A program made the position numbers and the translations under genes. Positions 25,183 through 32,403 of a DNA stretch of 64,000 nt are shown here, one piece after another. This DNA comes from Embleya sp045207655. Lineage in GTDB: Bacteria > Actinomycetota > Actinomycetes > Streptomycetales > Streptomycetaceae. The notes beneath the pieces were generated by a model. The model searched no databases. It worked only from the letters and a program-made list of their open reading frames with translations, and had not been told where the DNA came from. The stretch lies in contig NZ_CP108784.1 in the NCBI RefSeq assembly GCF_045207655.1, forward strand, positions 4,836,001-4,900,000, read 5' to 3'. The stretch's first letter is position 1, and each line of letters opens with the position of its first letter.

Positions 25183-25908
25183 ATGCCGTGGATATACCGC
25201 CGGTCCCGTCCCGGGAGCCGGGATGAACCGCCGGACCCGCCCGCCCGTATGGCGGGTGTGACGCATCGTTCGGAACTGCTCGGCGCCGAGGCGCAGGCGG
25301 ACCCGGCGGCGGCTCGGGCCTTCCTGGCCCGACCCGCTCGCGGGGACGACCGTCCCGCCGCCGACCCGCTGCACTCGGCGTCCCGAATATCCACCGCGGA
25401 CGAGGCGGTCATCCGCACGCTCTACCTCGAACACGGCGGCCCGCTGCTGGGTTTCGCGCTGCGGCTGACCGGCGGCGATCGGGCCTGGGCCGAGGACGTG
25501 GTCCAGGAGACGCTGTTGCGCGCGTGGCGCCACCCCGAGGCGCTGGACCCCACCCGCGGCTCGGTCCGGGGCTGGCTGTGCACGGTGGCCCGCAACGTGG
25601 TGATCGACGTCGGCCGGGCCCGCAAGGCCCGCCCGCCCGAGACCGGCGACGCGGCGCTGGCGACGGTGGCGGACGAGGGTGCCGAGGCCGAGTTCGACCG
25701 GGCCGTGCTCGCGTGGGACGTCGCCGACGCGATGGCCGCGCTGAGCCCCGAGCACCGCGCGGTGTTGTTGGAGACCTACTACCGGGGCAGTTCGGTGGCC
25801 GACGCGGCCAAGGCCCTGGGGGTACCCGAGGGCACGGTCAAATCACGGACGTACTACGCGCTGCGAGCGCTGCGCGTGGCCTTGGAGGAAAGGGGGTTGG
25901 TCCCGTGA
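25183..25908 (+). CDS. ECF RNA polymerase sigma factor
   Basis: The 241-residue protein has sigma region 2 (LYLEHGGPLLGFALRLTGGD ... AEDVVQETLLRAWRHPEAL ... RGWLCTVARNVVIDVGRA) and region 4 (ALSPEHRAVLLETYYRG ... AKALGVPEGTVKSRTYYALRALR). About 80 residues precede region 2, longer than usual, so ATG 25248 might also be used; ATG 25183 has a strong GGGAGG eight bases upstream. Its stop overlaps the following zinc-finger anti-sigma gene as GTGA. Promoter targets are not known. Confidence 0.9.
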   Translation: MPWIYRRSRPGSRDEPPDPPARMAGVTHRSELLGAEAQADPAAARAFLARPARGDDRPAADPLHSASRISTADEAVIRTLYLEHGGPLLGFALRLTGGDRAWAEDVVQETLLRAWRHPEALDPTRGSVRGWLCTVARNVVIDVGRARKARPPETGDAALATVADEGAEAEFDRAVLAWDVADAMAALSPEHRAVLLETYYRGSSVADAAKALGVPEGTVKSRTYYALRALRVALEERGLVP

Positions 25909-26750
25909 CGGACACCGGGGACGAGAGCGCGGCGGCGAGCGGCGCCGCTCCCGACGCGCATCCGCCGAAGCCGGCGGGCCCACCCGCCCGGCTGGGCTGC
26001 GCGGTGGCCCGCCTGGACCTCGGCGCGTTCGTGGTCGGCGCCCTCGACGAGAACGAGGCCGCCCGGGTCCGCCAACACGTGGCCACGTGCCCGCGCTGCC
26101 GGGCCGAGTACGAGGAGCTCGCGGGGCTGCCCACCCTGCTCGCCCGGCTGACCGCGGCCGAGGCGGCGGCGAGCGGCGCGGCCGCGAACGGCGTCGTTCC
26201 CGCACGCGTGTTGTCCACCGCGGCCCGGCAGGCGGATCGGCGCCGCCGGTCGCGCCATGCGGTGGCCGCCGCGGCGGCCGTGTTGATGATCCTCGCGGGG
26301 TTCACCGGTTGGGTCCTCGGCGACTCCTCGGACAGCGGCGACACGGCCGGCGCACCGCCGACGACCGCGCCCCCGGGGCGCCCGTCCGCGACGGCCGGTC
26401 CGGCCGGCACCGCGACGCCGCCCGGGTTGCCGGGCCTTCGGATCGCCCGCGGCGGCGACCCGCGCTCGGGCATGGGCGCCGAATTGCGCTACGCCGCCAC
26501 CGCGTGGGGCAGCAGCGTGGACCTGTCGCTGTCCGGCATCCGGCCGGGGACCCGCTGTCGGCTCGACGTCTACGGCACCCGGGGGCGGGTGGAGACGGCG
26601 TCCTCGTGGGTGGTCCCGAACGGCGACTACGGCCCCGGCGACCCGATCCGGGGCGCGACCAGCATCCCGGTCGGGGAGATCACCCGATTCGCCGTCAAAA
26701 CCGTCGGCGACGGCGCGGAACTGCTGGAGATCCCGCCCGCCCAACCATGA
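25905..26750 (+). CDS. membrane-anchored zinc-finger anti-sigma factor
   Basis: A 281-residue type I/II membrane protein. The cytoplasmic N-terminus has the ZAS motif HVATCPRC (HxxxCxxC) in a short helical domain that binds the ECF sigma factor. One membrane helix (AVAAAAAVLMILAGFTGWVLG) follows, then a Pro/Thr/Ala-rich linker and an extracytoplasmic domain of about 110 residues (GGDPRSGMGAELRY ... AVKTVGDGAELLEI). It should release the sigma factor upon an envelope or redox signal. The GTG start overlaps the sigma stop. A clear terminator follows 12 bases after its stop. Confidence 0.9.
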   Translation: MTDTGDESAAASGAAPDAHPPKPAGPPARLGCAVARLDLGAFVVGALDENEAARVRQHVATCPRCRAEYEELAGLPTLLARLTAAEAAASGAAANGVVPARVLSTAARQADRRRRSRHAVAAAAAVLMILAGFTGWVLGDSSDSGDTAGAPPTTAPPGRPSATAGPAGTATPPGLPGLRIARGGDPRSGMGAELRYAATAWGSSVDLSLSGIRPGTRCRLDVYGTRGRVETASSWVVPNGDYGPGDPIRGATSIPVGEITRFAVKTVGDGAELLEIPPAQP

Positions 26751-26762
26751 CAAAGCGGTGCC

Positions 26763-26799
26763 AATTGTCCGCTCATCTCAATGGGCGGACAATTTTGTC
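26763..26799 (+). terminator. rho-independent terminator after the sigma/anti-sigma operon
   Basis: AATTGTCCGC (26763-26772) pairs perfectly with GCGGACAATT (26785-26794), followed by TTGT. It is one of the few hairpins here with a U-tract and closes the preceding operon. Confidence 0.9.
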
Positions 26800-26818
26800 T
26801 CACATCTTGGGCCGCGCA

Positions 26819-26847
26819 TGACACGAGTGGCTCACCCTCCCTACGAT
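26819..26847 (+). promoter_or_regulatory. promoter of the cysteine leader peptide / sulfurtransferase operon
   Basis: TGACAC (26819-26824), 17 bases, then TACGAT (26842-26847): a good housekeeping-sigma promoter. The predicted transcription start falls at 26854-26855, on the GTG of the leader peptide, so that mRNA is probably leaderless. Confidence 0.7.
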
Positions 26848-26854
26848 CGATGGT

Positions 26855-26938
26855 GTGAAGCGACAGGCGGACGACCTCACCAAGCGGCGCGCAGTGGACC
26901 TGTGCCGCACGCAGACCTGCCTGTGTTGCGCTGACTGA
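26855..26938 (+). CDS. 27-residue cysteine-rich putative leader peptide
   Basis: GTG 26855 opens a 27-residue peptide: MKRQADDLTKRRAVDL followed by CRTQTCLCCAD. The family of short leader peptides in actinobacteria has this KRRAVDLCR-type core and a cysteine-rich end. Four cysteines occur in the last eleven residues, three of them within four codons (TGC CTG TGT TGC), near the stop. The start codon coincides with the predicted transcription start, so it would be translated leaderless. It lies 235 bases upstream of a thiosulfate sulfurtransferase gene. By analogy with mycobacterial cysteine-responsive leader ORFs, ribosome stalling at low cysteinyl-tRNA could control the downstream sulfur genes (inference). 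Confidence 0.75.
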   Translation: MKRQADDLTKRRAVDLCRTQTCLCCAD

Positions 26939-27173
26939 CTTGCCGACAGTCGTAGATCGGCGATGCGCCCGAGGCGGATCGCGACCGACCGTCGGACCCG
27001 GGACCCGAACCGTGTGACGACGCGGTGGAACGGGCACCCGGCCCCCGCGTAGCAACCACGGACACACCCACACCCCGCCTGCCGCGGCGCCGCGGCACGC
27101 CCGGGTGTACCCCGAGACCGCGCAGCCCCACATCCGCGGCAATCCCGCGCACTTTTGCACCGGAGGTATCCCC

Positions 27174-28013
27174 ATGAGCCGCTCCGACGTTCTGGTAGAC
27201 GCCGACTGGGTCCAGGCCCGCCTGGACGACCCGAAGGTCGTCCTCGTCGAGGTCGACGAGGACACCAGCGCCTACGTCAAGAACCACATCCGCGGTGCGG
27301 TGCGCATCGACTGGCGCGACGACCTCCAGGACCCGGTCAAGCGCGACTTCGTCGACGAGGCCGGCTTCTCCGCGCTGCTGTCGGCCAAGGGCATCTCCAA
27401 CGACGACACCGTCGTGCTCTACGGCGGCAACAACAACTGGTTCGCGTCCTACGCCTACTGGTACTTCAAGCTCTACGGCCACGGCGACGTCAAGCTGCTC
27501 GACGGCGGTCGCAAGAAGTGGGAGCTCGACTCGCGCGAGCTGGTCGTCGAGGTGCCCGAGCGCGCCGCGACCACCTACGTGGCCAAGGAGCAGGACAAGT
27601 CGATCCGCGCCTGGCGCGACGACGTGCTCGCCGCGATCGGCACGCTGAACCTGGTCGACGTGCGTTCGCCCGACGAGTTCTCCGGCAAGCTGCTCGCCCC
27701 GGCGCACCTGCCGCAGGAGCAGTCGCAGAAGGCCGGCCACGTGCCGACCGCGAAGAACATCCCGTGGTCGAAGGCCGCCAACGACGACGGCACCTTCAAG
27801 ACCAACGAGGAACTCACCGCGCTGTACGAGGGCGAGGGCGTGGACCTGGCGAAGGACACCATCGCCTACTGCCGGATCGGCGAGCGCTCGGCGCACACGT
27901 GGTTCGTCCTGCACGAGCTGCTGGAGCAGGGCAACGTCCGCAACTACGACGGCTCGTGGACCGAGTACGGCGCGCTGGTCGGCGTGCCGATCGAGCTCGG
28001 CGACGGCAAGTGA
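27174..28013 (+). CDS. thiosulfate sulfurtransferase (two-domain rhodanese)
   Basis: A 279-residue rhodanese with two domains. The N-terminal one is non-catalytic, and the C-terminal one holds the active-site loop YCRIGERSAHTWF with Cys233. It moves the sulfane sulfur of thiosulfate to an acceptor such as cyanide or a protein thiol. ATG 27174 is preceded by GGAGG. The CRIGERS loop and the downstream DUF1416 gene match the mycobacterial cysA2-sseC2 pair. The preceding cysteine leader peptide suggests regulation by cysteine supply. Confidence 0.94.
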   Translation: MSRSDVLVDADWVQARLDDPKVVLVEVDEDTSAYVKNHIRGAVRIDWRDDLQDPVKRDFVDEAGFSALLSAKGISNDDTVVLYGGNNNWFASYAYWYFKLYGHGDVKLLDGGRKKWELDSRELVVEVPERAATTYVAKEQDKSIRAWRDDVLAAIGTLNLVDVRSPDEFSGKLLAPAHLPQEQSQKAGHVPTAKNIPWSKAANDDGTFKTNEELTALYEGEGVDLAKDTIAYCRIGERSAHTWFVLHELLEQGNVRNYDGSWTEYGALVGVPIELGDGK

Positions 28014-28055
28014 CCGACGGCTACCCGACCAACCCGACCTCAGGGAGCAGGAACG

Positions 28056-28349
28056 ATGTGCGGTGCGAAGGCCGGCGGCCCGGATCTGGCAGGAGTTGAC
28101 GTGGCGAAGGAAACCATCATTCAGGGGGCGGTGACCAAGGGCGGGCAGCCGATCAACGGTTACGTGCGCCTGCTCGACGCGGGTGGCGACTTCACCGCCG
28201 AGGTGCCCACCTCCGCGACCGGCCAGTTCCGGTTCTTCGCGGCCCCGGGCAACTGGACCGTGCGGGCACTGGTGCCCGGCGCGACCGTGGACCGCAGCGT
28301 GGTGGTGTCCGAGAAGGGCACCGTCGCCGAGGTCGAGATCGCGGTCTGA
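28056..28349 (+). CDS. sseC: SseC-like protein (DUF1416)
   Basis: A 97-residue beta-rich protein: MCGAKAGG start with an N-terminal Cys, then TIIQGAVTKGGQPINGYVRLLD and FTAEVPTSATGQFRFFAAPG, ending in short strands. This matches SseC/DUF1416, always found next to a rhodanese in actinobacteria; its biochemical role is unknown, presumably in sulfur transfer. ATG 28056 has GGAGCAGGA upstream. It is 42 bases after the sulfurtransferase gene, and a terminator follows. Confidence 0.92.
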   Translation: MCGAKAGGPDLAGVDVAKETIIQGAVTKGGQPINGYVRLLDAGGDFTAEVPTSATGQFRFFAAPGNWTVRALVPGATVDRSVVVSEKGTVAEVEIAV

Positions 28350-28421
28350 CCCCCGACGGGTCGGGTCTCCTTCGGACGTACACCCTCGGAACCCGCTGCC
28401 CGATCGGTGGCAAGAACGGCT

Positions 28422-28454
28422 CCGCCCCTCCCCACGTGCTCGGGGGAGGGGCGG
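28422..28454 (+). terminator. terminator after sseC
   Basis: CCGCCCCTCCCC (28422-28433) pairs perfectly with GGGGAGGGGCGG (28443-28454) around a 9-base loop; GGTCGTTTGG follows. It separates the sulfurtransferase operon from the small exporter gene. Confidence 0.85.
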
Positions 28455-28511
28455 GGTCGTTTGGTGTGTGCCCTGGGTCGTCGGGGCAGAAAGGTTTCCG
28501 TATCTTCGGGG

Positions 28512-28533
28512 GATCCGCCTCGGGCGGATCTTT
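28512..28533 (+). promoter_or_regulatory. hairpin followed by TTT just upstream of the SMR exporter
   Basis: GATCCGCC (28512-28519) pairs perfectly with GGCGGATC (28523-28530) with a three-base loop and is followed by TTT. It lies 45 bases before the exporter start codon. It may be a second terminator or the expression platform of a leader RNA. I do not recognise a guanidine riboswitch aptamer in the preceding bases. Confidence 0.55.
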
Positions 28534-28577
28534 CGGGGCGGGGCACCGGAAGCAGGGCGCGACGCCGGGAGGCACAC

Positions 28578-28901
28578 GTGGCATGGGTGATCGTGATCAT
28601 CGCGGGAGTCCTGGAGACCGGATTCGCCATCATGCTCAAGCAGAGCCACGGATTCACCCGGTTGTGGCCCACCGTCGGCTTCGCCGCGTGCGCGCTGGGC
28701 AGCTTCGGGCTGCTCACCTACGCGCTCAAGTCCCTGGAGGTCGGCCCCGCGTACGCGGTGTGGACCGGGATCGGCGCGGCGGGCACCGCGCTCGTGGGCA
28801 TCTGGCTCCTGAACGAGGGCGCGTCGCCGCTCAAACTGATCTCGATCGGCCTGGTCCTGCTCGGCGTGATCGGCCTGAACATCTCCGGGATCAGCCACTG
28901 A
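28578..28901 (+). CDS. gdx: small multidrug resistance family exporter, Gdx/SugE type
   Basis: A 107-residue protein with four membrane helices. Glu13 in the first helix (IIAGVLETGFAIMLK) is the essential SMR carboxylate, and the segments THGFxRL-like SHGFTRLWP, KSLEVGPAYAVWTGIGAAGTALVGI and LNEGASPLK follow the guanidinium exporter (Gdx, formerly SugE) subfamily. It would exchange guanidinium or small quaternary cations for protons as a dual-topology dimer. The GTG start at 28578 follows GGGAGG. Confidence 0.88.
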   Translation: MAWVIVIIAGVLETGFAIMLKQSHGFTRLWPTVGFAACALGSFGLLTYALKSLEVGPAYAVWTGIGAAGTALVGIWLLNEGASPLKLISIGLVLLGVIGLNISGISH

Positions 28902-28925
28902 CCGCGGACCCGCGCGGCCGATCGG

Positions 28926-29288
28926 TCAGTACACCAACGCCTGGGCGCCGTCGGCGAGCGCTTCCTGGACGAACACCTGCGCGCCCGCGATCCGAATTCC
29001 CGGCAACACGTCGTCGCCGGTGATCTCGCGGCGCGCCGCGCACTGCGTGCACAGGGTCACCCGGCCGCCCGCGATCAGCGCGTCGAGCAGGTCCGGCAGC
29101 GGCGCGGCGTGCGGGAGCTCGAACTCGGCCGCGCGCCCGGGCAGCGCGAACCAGGACGACTCGCCGGTGAGCCACAGCGATACGTCCACCCCCGACGCGA
29201 GCGCCACGGACGCCACCGTGAACGCCTGGGAGCAGCGCTCCGGCGCGTCCTGACCTGCGGTGACCTTGACCACGAGAGATCGCTTCAC
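28926..29288 (-). CDS. DsrE-family protein
   Basis: A 120-residue DsrE-like fold: VKRSLVVKVTAGQDAPERCSQAF start, VALASGVDVSLWLTGESSW, then VTLCTQCAARREI with paired cysteines and GAQVFVQEALADGAQALVY end. DsrE proteins take part in sulfur relay or bind small ligands. The position of the cysteines and the nearby sulfurtransferase genes make a thiol role possible. GTG 29288 is 57 bases inside a longer frame; the shorter start gives the usual family length. A TATACACTG element between it and the divergent 32-residue gene may hold promoters for both. Confidence 0.82.
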   Translation of the reverse strand: MKRSLVVKVTAGQDAPERCSQAFTVASVALASGVDVSLWLTGESSWFALPGRAAEFELPHAAPLPDLLDALIAGGRVTLCTQCAARREITGDDVLPGIRIAGAQVFVQEALADGAQALVY

Positions 29289-29374
29289 GGCCCGCAGCCT
29301 ATACACTGAGGCCGTTTGGCACCCGGCCAGGTCGACCTGGCCCACCCGTACAGAGCACGAGGAGCACCCGGGCG

Positions 29375-29473
29375 ATGCACATCTTCTTCATTGCGCTGCT
29401 GGCCGTGGTCGGCGTCCTCGTCGCGTGGTTCGCCGCGCTGACCGTGTCCAAGCTGTACAAGGGCCAGAACTGA
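29375..29473 (+). CDS. 32-residue single-pass membrane protein
   Basis: ATG 29375, preceded by GAGGAG, opens a frame of 32 residues: MHIFFIALLAVVGVLVAW followed by FAALTVSKLYKGQN. It is one hydrophobic helix with a short basic C-terminus. The codon use and ribosome site support expression. Similar very short membrane proteins occur next to nitrobindin genes in Streptomyces as I recall, but no function is known. It is probably cotranscribed with the nitrobindin-like gene 56 bases downstream. Confidence 0.7.
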   Translation: MHIFFIALLAVVGVLVAWFAALTVSKLYKGQN

Positions 29474-29529
29474 GCGCGGGACCGGTAGGCTGACCCGCCG
29501 TACCCGACCCCGGAAGCGGCCGCCCCACC

Positions 29530-30045
29530 ATGATCGAAATCCCGGACGACCTGCACTTCGACGCCGTCCCGCTCGCGTTCCTGCTCGGCACCTGGGAAGG
29601 CGCCGGTGTCGGCGACTACCCGACCATCGAGGCGTTCCGCTTCGGTCAGCAGGTCACCTTCGGCTACATCGCGAACAAGCCGTTCCTCACCTACACGTCG
29701 CGCACCTGGCTGCTCGACGACGAGGGTGAGCGGGTGCGCCCGCTGGCGACCGAGACCGGCTTCTGGCGTTCGAAGCTGGACGGTTCGGTCGACGTGACCC
29801 TCGCGCACCCCACCGGCATCGTGGAGATCTGGCTGGGCAAGGTGGACGGCCCGCGCCTGGAGATGCGCACCGACGTGGTCGCGCGCACCGAGGACGCGAA
29901 GGAGTACACCGCGGGCCACCGGCTGTACGGCCTGGTCAAGAGCGAGTTGATGTACGCGTACGACATGGCCGCCATGGGGCATCCGCTCCAGGCCCACGTC
30001 TCCGCCCAGCTCAAGCGGGTCGACGCCGACCTCGCGGCCGAATAG
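29530..30045 (+). CDS. nitrobindin-like heme-binding protein (FABP-like, DUF1794)
   Basis: The 171-residue beta-barrel protein has the nitrobindin signature LGTWEGAGVGDYPTI near residue 18-32, the TYTSRTWLLDDEG strand pair, and a late conserved histidine in MAAMGHPLQAHVSAQLKR that fits the heme ligand. Nitrobindins bind ferric heme and react with NO or peroxynitrite; the physiological role is not settled. It is followed 74 bases later by the Nur regulator gene. Confidence 0.88.
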   Translation: MIEIPDDLHFDAVPLAFLLGTWEGAGVGDYPTIEAFRFGQQVTFGYIANKPFLTYTSRTWLLDDEGERVRPLATETGFWRSKLDGSVDVTLAHPTGIVEIWLGKVDGPRLEMRTDVVARTEDAKEYTAGHRLYGLVKSELMYAYDMAAMGHPLQAHVSAQLKRVDADLAAE

Positions 30046-30119
30046 CGCCGACGGCGCCGAACCGGACGCGACCGCGCCGAGTGGCCCGGGGACCGGCCCG
30101 CACTCGTAAACTTCCCTGC

Positions 30120-30545
30120 GTGAGCACTGACTGGAAGCACGAACTTCGGGAGAAGGGCTACCGGCTCACGCCGCAGCGCCAACTCGTCCTCGAAGCGGTG
30201 AACACCCTGGGTCACGCGACGCCGGACGAGATCCTGGTCGAGGTGCACAAGACGGCCGGCGGGATCAACATCTCGACCGTCTACCGCACCCTGGAACTGC
30301 TCGAACAACTCGACCTGGTCACCCACACCCACCTCGGGCACGGCGCGCCGACCTATCACCCGGCCGACGTCGGCGGCCATCTGCACCTGGTCTGCCGGGA
30401 CTGCCGTCGGGTGATCGAGGTGGGCACCGAGGTGGCCGCGGCGATGGGCGAGCAACTGCGCGCCGAGCACGGATTCGACATCGATCTCGCGCACTTCGCG
30501 ATCTTCGGCCGCTGCGCCGAGTGCACCGCTGCCCGGGTTCCCTGA
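30120..30545 (+). CDS. nur: Nur-like Fur-family metalloregulator
   Basis: A 141-residue Fur protein. The winged helix (EKGYRLTPQRQLVLEAVNTL ... INISTVYRTLELLEQL) precedes the dimerisation domain. It carries CRDC and CAEC pairs and histidines H32, H69, H71, H87 and H89. The sequence is closest in my memory to S. coelicolor Nur, a nickel-dependent repressor of nickel uptake and sodF. The usual Fur HHxH reads GHLH here, so one His of the reported nickel site may be missing. A TAAACT box ends 8 bases before GTG 30120, so translation may be leaderless. Confidence 0.82.
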   Translation: MSTDWKHELREKGYRLTPQRQLVLEAVNTLGHATPDEILVEVHKTAGGINISTVYRTLELLEQLDLVTHTHLGHGAPTYHPADVGGHLHLVCRDCRRVIEVGTEVAAAMGEQLRAEHGFDIDLAHFAIFGRCAECTAARVP

Positions 30546-30591
30546 ACCGGGGCAACGGCACCGGGCCGCGCCGGTCTCGTACTGTGGGGAC

Positions 30592-31542
30592 ATGCCCACG
30601 AGCCCCTTGTTGTCCCTGCCCGGCGCGGTCGCCGCGGAAGCCCCCGACGCCGGCGTCGCCGCGCACTACGGCGATCCCCTGCGCGAACAACGTCGGCTGG
30701 AGGCGGGCGAGGGCTTCGTCGACCTCTCCCACCACGACGTGATCAAGGTGAGCGGTCCGGATCGGCTGAGCTGGCTGCACTCGCTGACCACGCAACACCT
30801 GACCGACCTGAAGCCGCACGAGGCGACGCTGACGCTCGTGCTGAGCCCGCACGGGCACATCGAGCACGCGCTGTACGGGGTGGACGACGGCGAGGCGTTC
30901 TGGGCCCATCTCGAGCCCGGCGAGGCGCCCGCGCTGGTCGAGTTCCTGGACCGGATGCGCTTCATGTTGCGGGTCGAGGTCGCGGACGTGTCCGCCGACT
31001 TCGCGATCGTGCACGAGGCGGGCGGCCCCGGCGACACGCCCGAGGACGTGCTGGTGCGCGCCACGGACCACGGACGCGAGCTGTTCCTGCCGCGCGAGCG
31101 CCTGGAGCGGTACGGCCGCGAGCACGCGCACCCGGCCGGCATGTGGGCGTACGAGGCGCTGCGGATCGCCGCGTACCGGCCCCGACTGGGCCAGGAGACC
31201 GATCACCGCACGATCGTGCACGAGCTGGGTCTGATCGACACCGCCGTGCACCTGGACAAGGGCTGCTACCGGGGCCAGGAGACGGTCGCGCGCGTGCACA
31301 ACCTGGGCCGCCCGCCGCGCCGGCTGGTCTTCCTGCACCTGGACGGCACGCCGGAGACGCTGCCCGCGCACGGTGCGCCGGTCGAACTCGCGGGCCGGCA
31401 GGTCGGCTTCGTCACCAGCGCGGTGCGCCACCACGAACTCGGCCCGATCGCGCTGGCGCTGATCAAGCGCAACACCGCGGTGGACGCGGAACTCCTGGCC
31501 GGCGGCGTGCCGGCCACCCAGGAGGTCGTGGTCCCCGCGTAG
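30592..31542 (+). CDS. ygfZ: YgfZ/GcvT-like folate-binding protein
   Basis: A 316-residue relative of aminomethyltransferase with the YgfZ signature KGCYRGQE around residue 220-228, preceded by DRLSWLHSLTTQHL near the N-terminus. YgfZ proteins bind tetrahydrofolate and support assembly or repair of certain Fe-S enzymes. Start ATG 30592 lies 46 bases after the nur stop. The CDS is convergent with a small membrane protein gene. Confidence 0.9.
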   Translation: MPTSPLLSLPGAVAAEAPDAGVAAHYGDPLREQRRLEAGEGFVDLSHHDVIKVSGPDRLSWLHSLTTQHLTDLKPHEATLTLVLSPHGHIEHALYGVDDGEAFWAHLEPGEAPALVEFLDRMRFMLRVEVADVSADFAIVHEAGGPGDTPEDVLVRATDHGRELFLPRERLERYGREHAHPAGMWAYEALRIAAYRPRLGQETDHRTIVHELGLIDTAVHLDKGCYRGQETVARVHNLGRPPRRLVFLHLDGTPETLPAHGAPVELAGRQVGFVTSAVRHHELGPIALALIKRNTAVDAELLAGGVPATQEVVVPA

Positions 31543-31570
31543 TCCTCGTCGGCCCGGGCGGGCCCTTCGG

Positions 31571-31759
31571 CTAGCGGATCTCGCGGCGGCGGATGCGGTG
31601 CAGGCGCCGCCGCTGCGAGCGGTCCAGGGTGAAGTAGGCGACGACCGGCAGGCCGATCGCGACCGCCACGATGGTCCAGGCGATCCACGACGGCAGCACG
31701 ATCAGCGCGACGATGGCGACGACGATCCCGGCCGCGATGTACGGCCCGCGGTGCGACAT
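31571..31759 (-). CDS. small two-helix membrane protein
   Basis: A 62-residue protein with two adjoining hydrophobic segments (YIAAGIVVAIVALIVLP and WTIVAVAIGLPVVAYF) and a strongly basic tail (RSQRRRLHRIRRREIR). ATG 31759 follows AAGGGG. A longer in-frame start would add 38 soluble residues without a ribosome site. No family assignment; the basic tail suggests contact with phospholipid head groups or with a protein partner. Confidence 0.65.
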   Translation of the reverse strand: MSHRGPYIAAGIVVAIVALIVLPSWIAWTIVAVAIGLPVVAYFTLDRSQRRRLHRIRRREIR

Positions 31760-31904
31760 GGTCCAACCCCTTTCGGTCGGTGTACCCGACGCCCATTCTC
31801 CTTCCCCGCGGGGCCCGCGAACATGGGGAGAACCCCCGGGAACGGGAATCGCCGGGGCGCGGGTCCGGCTCATTCGTGGGGGTCGTGCGGGTCGCGTGCG
31901 CCGG

Positions 31905-32330
31905 TCACATGTCCACGACGAGGGTCATCGGGCCGTCGTTGACGAGCGCGACCTTCATGTCGGCGCCGAATACACCGGTGGCCACCTCCGCGCCCAGCGC
32001 GCGCAGTGCCGCGACGACCTCGGCCACCAGGGGTTCGGCGACCGGGCCCGGCGCGGCCTCGTTCCAGGTCGGTCGACGGCCCTTGCGGGCATCGCCGTAC
32101 AGGGTGAATTGGCTGATCACCAGCAGCGGCGCGGACAGGTCCGAGCAGGACTTCTCGCCGTCCAGGACGCGCAGGCTCCACAACTTCGCGGCCAGTCGGC
32201 GGGCGATCTCAAGAGTGTCGGTGTGCGTCACGCCGACCAGGACGCACAGGCCGGGGCCCACGATCGAGCCGACGACCTCCCCTTCGACGGTCACGGATGC
32301 TTCGGTCACGACCTGCAGGACGGCACGCAT
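31905..32330 (-). CDS. dtd: D-aminoacyl-tRNA deacylase
   Basis: The 141-residue enzyme matches Dtd: MRAVLQVVTEASVTVEGEVV start, catalytic SQFTLYGD, then GVFGADMKVALVNDGPMT with the Gly-cisPro-type loop. It frees D-amino acids (and glycine) from mischarged tRNA. It is divergent from rsiG with 73 bases between the starts. Confidence 0.94.
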   Translation of the reverse strand: MRAVLQVVTEASVTVEGEVVGSIVGPGLCVLVGVTHTDTLEIARRLAAKLWSLRVLDGEKSCSDLSAPLLVISQFTLYGDARKGRRPTWNEAAPGPVAEPLVAEVVAALRALGAEVATGVFGADMKVALVNDGPMTLVVDM

Positions 32331-32403
32331 GGGCCCATTCTGCACACCCGTCCGGACCGATTCCGAGCCATGTGGCACGCGGCGGTCTGTCCGACATGAC
32401 ACG

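Noticed and set aside
28456..28577. Guanidine riboswitch before the Gdx-like exporter
   Set aside because: None of the conserved aptamer sequences of the guanidine riboswitch classes could be recognised by eye; only a hairpin is reported.
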